13,558 nt of DNA from JANNNX01 sp031398745 (GTDB lineage Bacteria > Actinomycetota > Acidimicrobiia > Acidimicrobiales > CADCSY01), in assembly GCA_031398745.1 (NCBI GenBank), contig JANNNX010000035.1, forward strand, positions 1 to 13,558, given 5' to 3'. The notes beneath the pieces are model-generated. The model saw only the letters and a list, made by a program, of their open reading frames with translations, did no database searches and was not told the DNA's origin. Numbering within the stretch: position 1 is the first letter of the stretch; each line of letters opens with the position of its first letter. The position numbers were made by a program, and so were the translations under genes. This document shows, piece after piece, positions 12,357-13,558 of this stretch.

Positions 12357-13001
12357 TCAGAGGGCCGGTGCCCTCGGGCCGTCGGCCACCCGCCACAGGT
12401 ACCACGACGCCACCGAGCGATACGGCCGCCACCCGTCGGCCGCCGTGACCAGCGCCCGAGCCGGCGGGACCTCGGCTGCGCCGGTGGCCTGAGCGAAGCC
12501 CTTGCGCACCCCGAGGTCGTCGACCGGCCACACGTCGACGCGACCGAGGGTGAAGATCAGCAGCATCTCCACCGTCCAGCGGCCGACGCCGCGAACGGTG
12601 ATCAGCCGCTCGACGATCTCGTCGTCGGTGAGCCGAGCCAAGCCGGCCCTCGGGGGGACGGTGCCGTCGAGCACCCGGGCCGCGATGTCGCGCACCGCGG
12701 CGACCTTCTGGCGCGAGAGCCCGGCGGCCCGGAGGAGCTCGTCGGGCGCCTCGGCCAGAGCTGCCGGCGGGGGGAAGGCGTGTCCCGGGAACGAGGCGAC
12801 GAGCCGGGCCGCGATGGCCCGGGCTGCGGCCCCCGAGACCTGTTGGGCCAGCACCGAGCGGACCAGGGCCTCGTAGGGCTGGCGCCCTCGGGTCGGCACC
12901 CAGGTGCAGGGCCCGTGGGCGACGAGCACCGGGCCCAGCACCGGATCGGTGGACAGGTGCGCCTCAGCCTCGGCGACCCGCTGGCGGTGGGAGGTGGCCA
13001 T
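12357..13001 (-). CDS. AlkA-type DNA-3-methyladenine glycosylase (HhH-GPD)
   Basis: A 214-residue base-excision repair enzyme of the helix-hairpin-helix GPD superfamily. It lacks the extra N-terminal domain of E. coli AlkA and so resembles the short AlkA2/MagIII-like forms. SVLAQQVSGAAARAIAARL (49-67) is the conserved first helix pair, and AAGLSRQKVAAVRDIA (92-107) follows. The hairpin LITVRGVGRWTVEMLLIF spans 133-150, and the catalytic aspartate is Asp162 in WPVDDLGVRKG. No Cys4 iron-sulfur loop is present, unlike EndoIII or MutY. GGGGGTG lies just before the ATG. It sits 31 bases after the glutamine amidotransferase on the same strand and is convergent with the SOS-box radical SAM gene. It should remove alkylated purines; the exact base range is unknown. 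Confidence 0.93.
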   Translation of the reverse strand: MATSHRQRVAEAEAHLSTDPVLGPVLVAHGPCTWVPTRGRQPYEALVRSVLAQQVSGAAARAIAARLVASFPGHAFPPPAALAEAPDELLRAAGLSRQKVAAVRDIAARVLDGTVPPRAGLARLTDDEIVERLITVRGVGRWTVEMLLIFTLGRVDVWPVDDLGVRKGFAQATGAAEVPPARALVTAADGWRPYRSVASWYLWRVADGPRAPAL

Positions 13002-13032
13002 GGCACCCCCGACGATGCCAGATGGCCGCCCT

Positions 13033-13558
13033 TCACCGACCGGTCGGCCACCGGCCCAGCGTGCCCGAGGCGAAGCGGGTCAGGAGCAACGATCGGGCGG
13101 CCCGGAGCGCGGCGACGGCGGCCGGCGCTCGGGCCAGGAGTTCCTCAGCACCGCCGGGGGCCTGGTCGGCGTCGCCCGGCATGGCGGCCGCGAACCTGGC
13201 GACATCGGCCACGTCGACCTCGAGGTGACACTGGAAGCCCCACGCCGCCCGCCCCACCCGGAAGGCCTGCTGCTCGTAGGCCGCGGATCGAGCCAGGTGC
13301 ACGGCACCGTCGGGCAGCTCGTAGGTCTGGCCGTGCCAGTGCAGGACCACCAGTTGGCGGGGCAGGTCGCTCAAGAGCGGATCGAGGGCCGCCGACCGGG
13401 TCAGATCGATCGGGCCCCACCCGACCTCGGGGCCGTGGCCGTCGAGCACCCGTCCGCCCGCCGCCGCGGCCAGCAGCTGGGCCCCCAGGCACACGCCCAA
13501 GATGGGAACGCCACGGGCGAGAGCATCGGCCAGCAAGGCCAGCTCGTCGGACCGGCTC
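13033..13558 (-). CDS. Class I glutamine amidotransferase-like protein (5' end missing)
   Basis: The window edge cuts this gene; 174 C-terminal residues are visible and the frame stays open to the edge. The nucleophile elbow GVPILGVCLGAQLLAAAAGG contains the catalytic Cys, and WGFQCHLEVD gives the His-x-Glu of the class I triad. HWHGQTYELPDGAVHLARS is the usual middle block of this family. The visible end, about 75 residues past the His, is a short helical tail with no synthetase domain, so it is not a GuaA-type fusion. Proteins of this kind hydrolyse glutamine or gamma-glutamyl compounds, and substrates vary. A TTG at 13534-13536 in the frame is not the real start, because family homology continues upstream of it. 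Confidence 0.9.
   Translation of the reverse strand, partial: SRSDELALLADALARGVPILGVCLGAQLLAAAAGGRVLDGHGPEVGWGPIDLTRSAALDPLLSDLPRQLVVLHWHGQTYELPDGAVHLARSAAYEQQAFRVGRAAWGFQCHLEVDVADVARFAAAMPGDADQAPGGAEELLARAPAAVAALRAARSLLLTRFASGTLGRWPTGR

Noticed and set aside
13036..13047. A 12-bp perfect palindrome CCGACCGGTCGG upstream of the glycosylase
   Set aside because: It lies inside the last codons of the amidotransferase gene and is built from common GC-rich codons, so chance is a sufficient explanation without conservation data.
1..13558. tRNA, rRNA, CRISPR, insertion sequences, prophage or a toxin/defence island
   Set aside because: I found no cloverleaf, repeat-spacer pattern, transposase, integrase or terminal inverted repeats. 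Base composition looks even and the genes are ordinary chromosomal ones.

Overview
The window reads as a chromosomal segment of a high-GC (about 70%) actinobacterium, probably close to the Acidimicrobiia. The supporting signs are a WhiB-type iron-sulfur regulator, an actinobacterial GlgC/GlgA(GlgM) pair, an LLM-class (F420-type) oxidoreductase, an Rv2578c-type radical SAM protein, GTG/TTG starts, and several promoters of the form TANNNT placed 6-7 bases before the start codon, which implies leaderless mRNAs. I see no rRNA, tRNA, CRISPR array, transposase or phage gene. The lineage is an inference from gene content, not from a marker gene.

Left part (1-2040). A minus-strand HU protein starts at TTG behind a near-perfect Shine-Dalgarno and is followed by two large GC-rich hairpins. 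Upstream of it on the same strand are a 62-residue single-pass membrane protein and a 1-Cys peroxiredoxin. The peroxiredoxin has a well-formed promoter with a palindrome just behind the -35. Divergent from it is a whiB-like gene whose promoter -35 lies inside an inverted repeat and whose likely GTG start is leaderless.

Middle part (2043-7737). scoAB encodes the two subunits of a 3-oxoacid CoA-transferase. It runs tail-to-tail, sharing a CTAG stop, into a 608-residue minus-strand protein that joins a VanW domain, a Cys3His cluster and a divergent GT-B glycosyltransferase-like half. Upstream on the minus strand are an aldehyde dehydrogenase and a small 4-oxalocrotonate-tautomerase-family protein, probably one operon. 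Divergent from these is a stand-alone LUD-domain protein.

Right part (7747-13558). glgC and glgA/glgM form a translationally coupled minus-strand operon for ADP-glucose and glycogen or maltose-1-phosphate synthesis. Divergent from glgC is an LLM oxidoreductase. Next on the plus strand is an SplB/Rv2578c-family radical SAM protein with a perfect CGAAC-N4-GTTCG LexA (SOS) box directly upstream of its -10. Convergent to it is an AlkA-type DNA glycosylase, preceded on the minus strand by a class I glutamine amidotransferase cut by the window edge.

Most genes are ordinary. The items most worth following up are the VanW-Cys3His-glycosyltransferase fusion and the SOS-box-controlled radical SAM gene beside a base-excision glycosylase.
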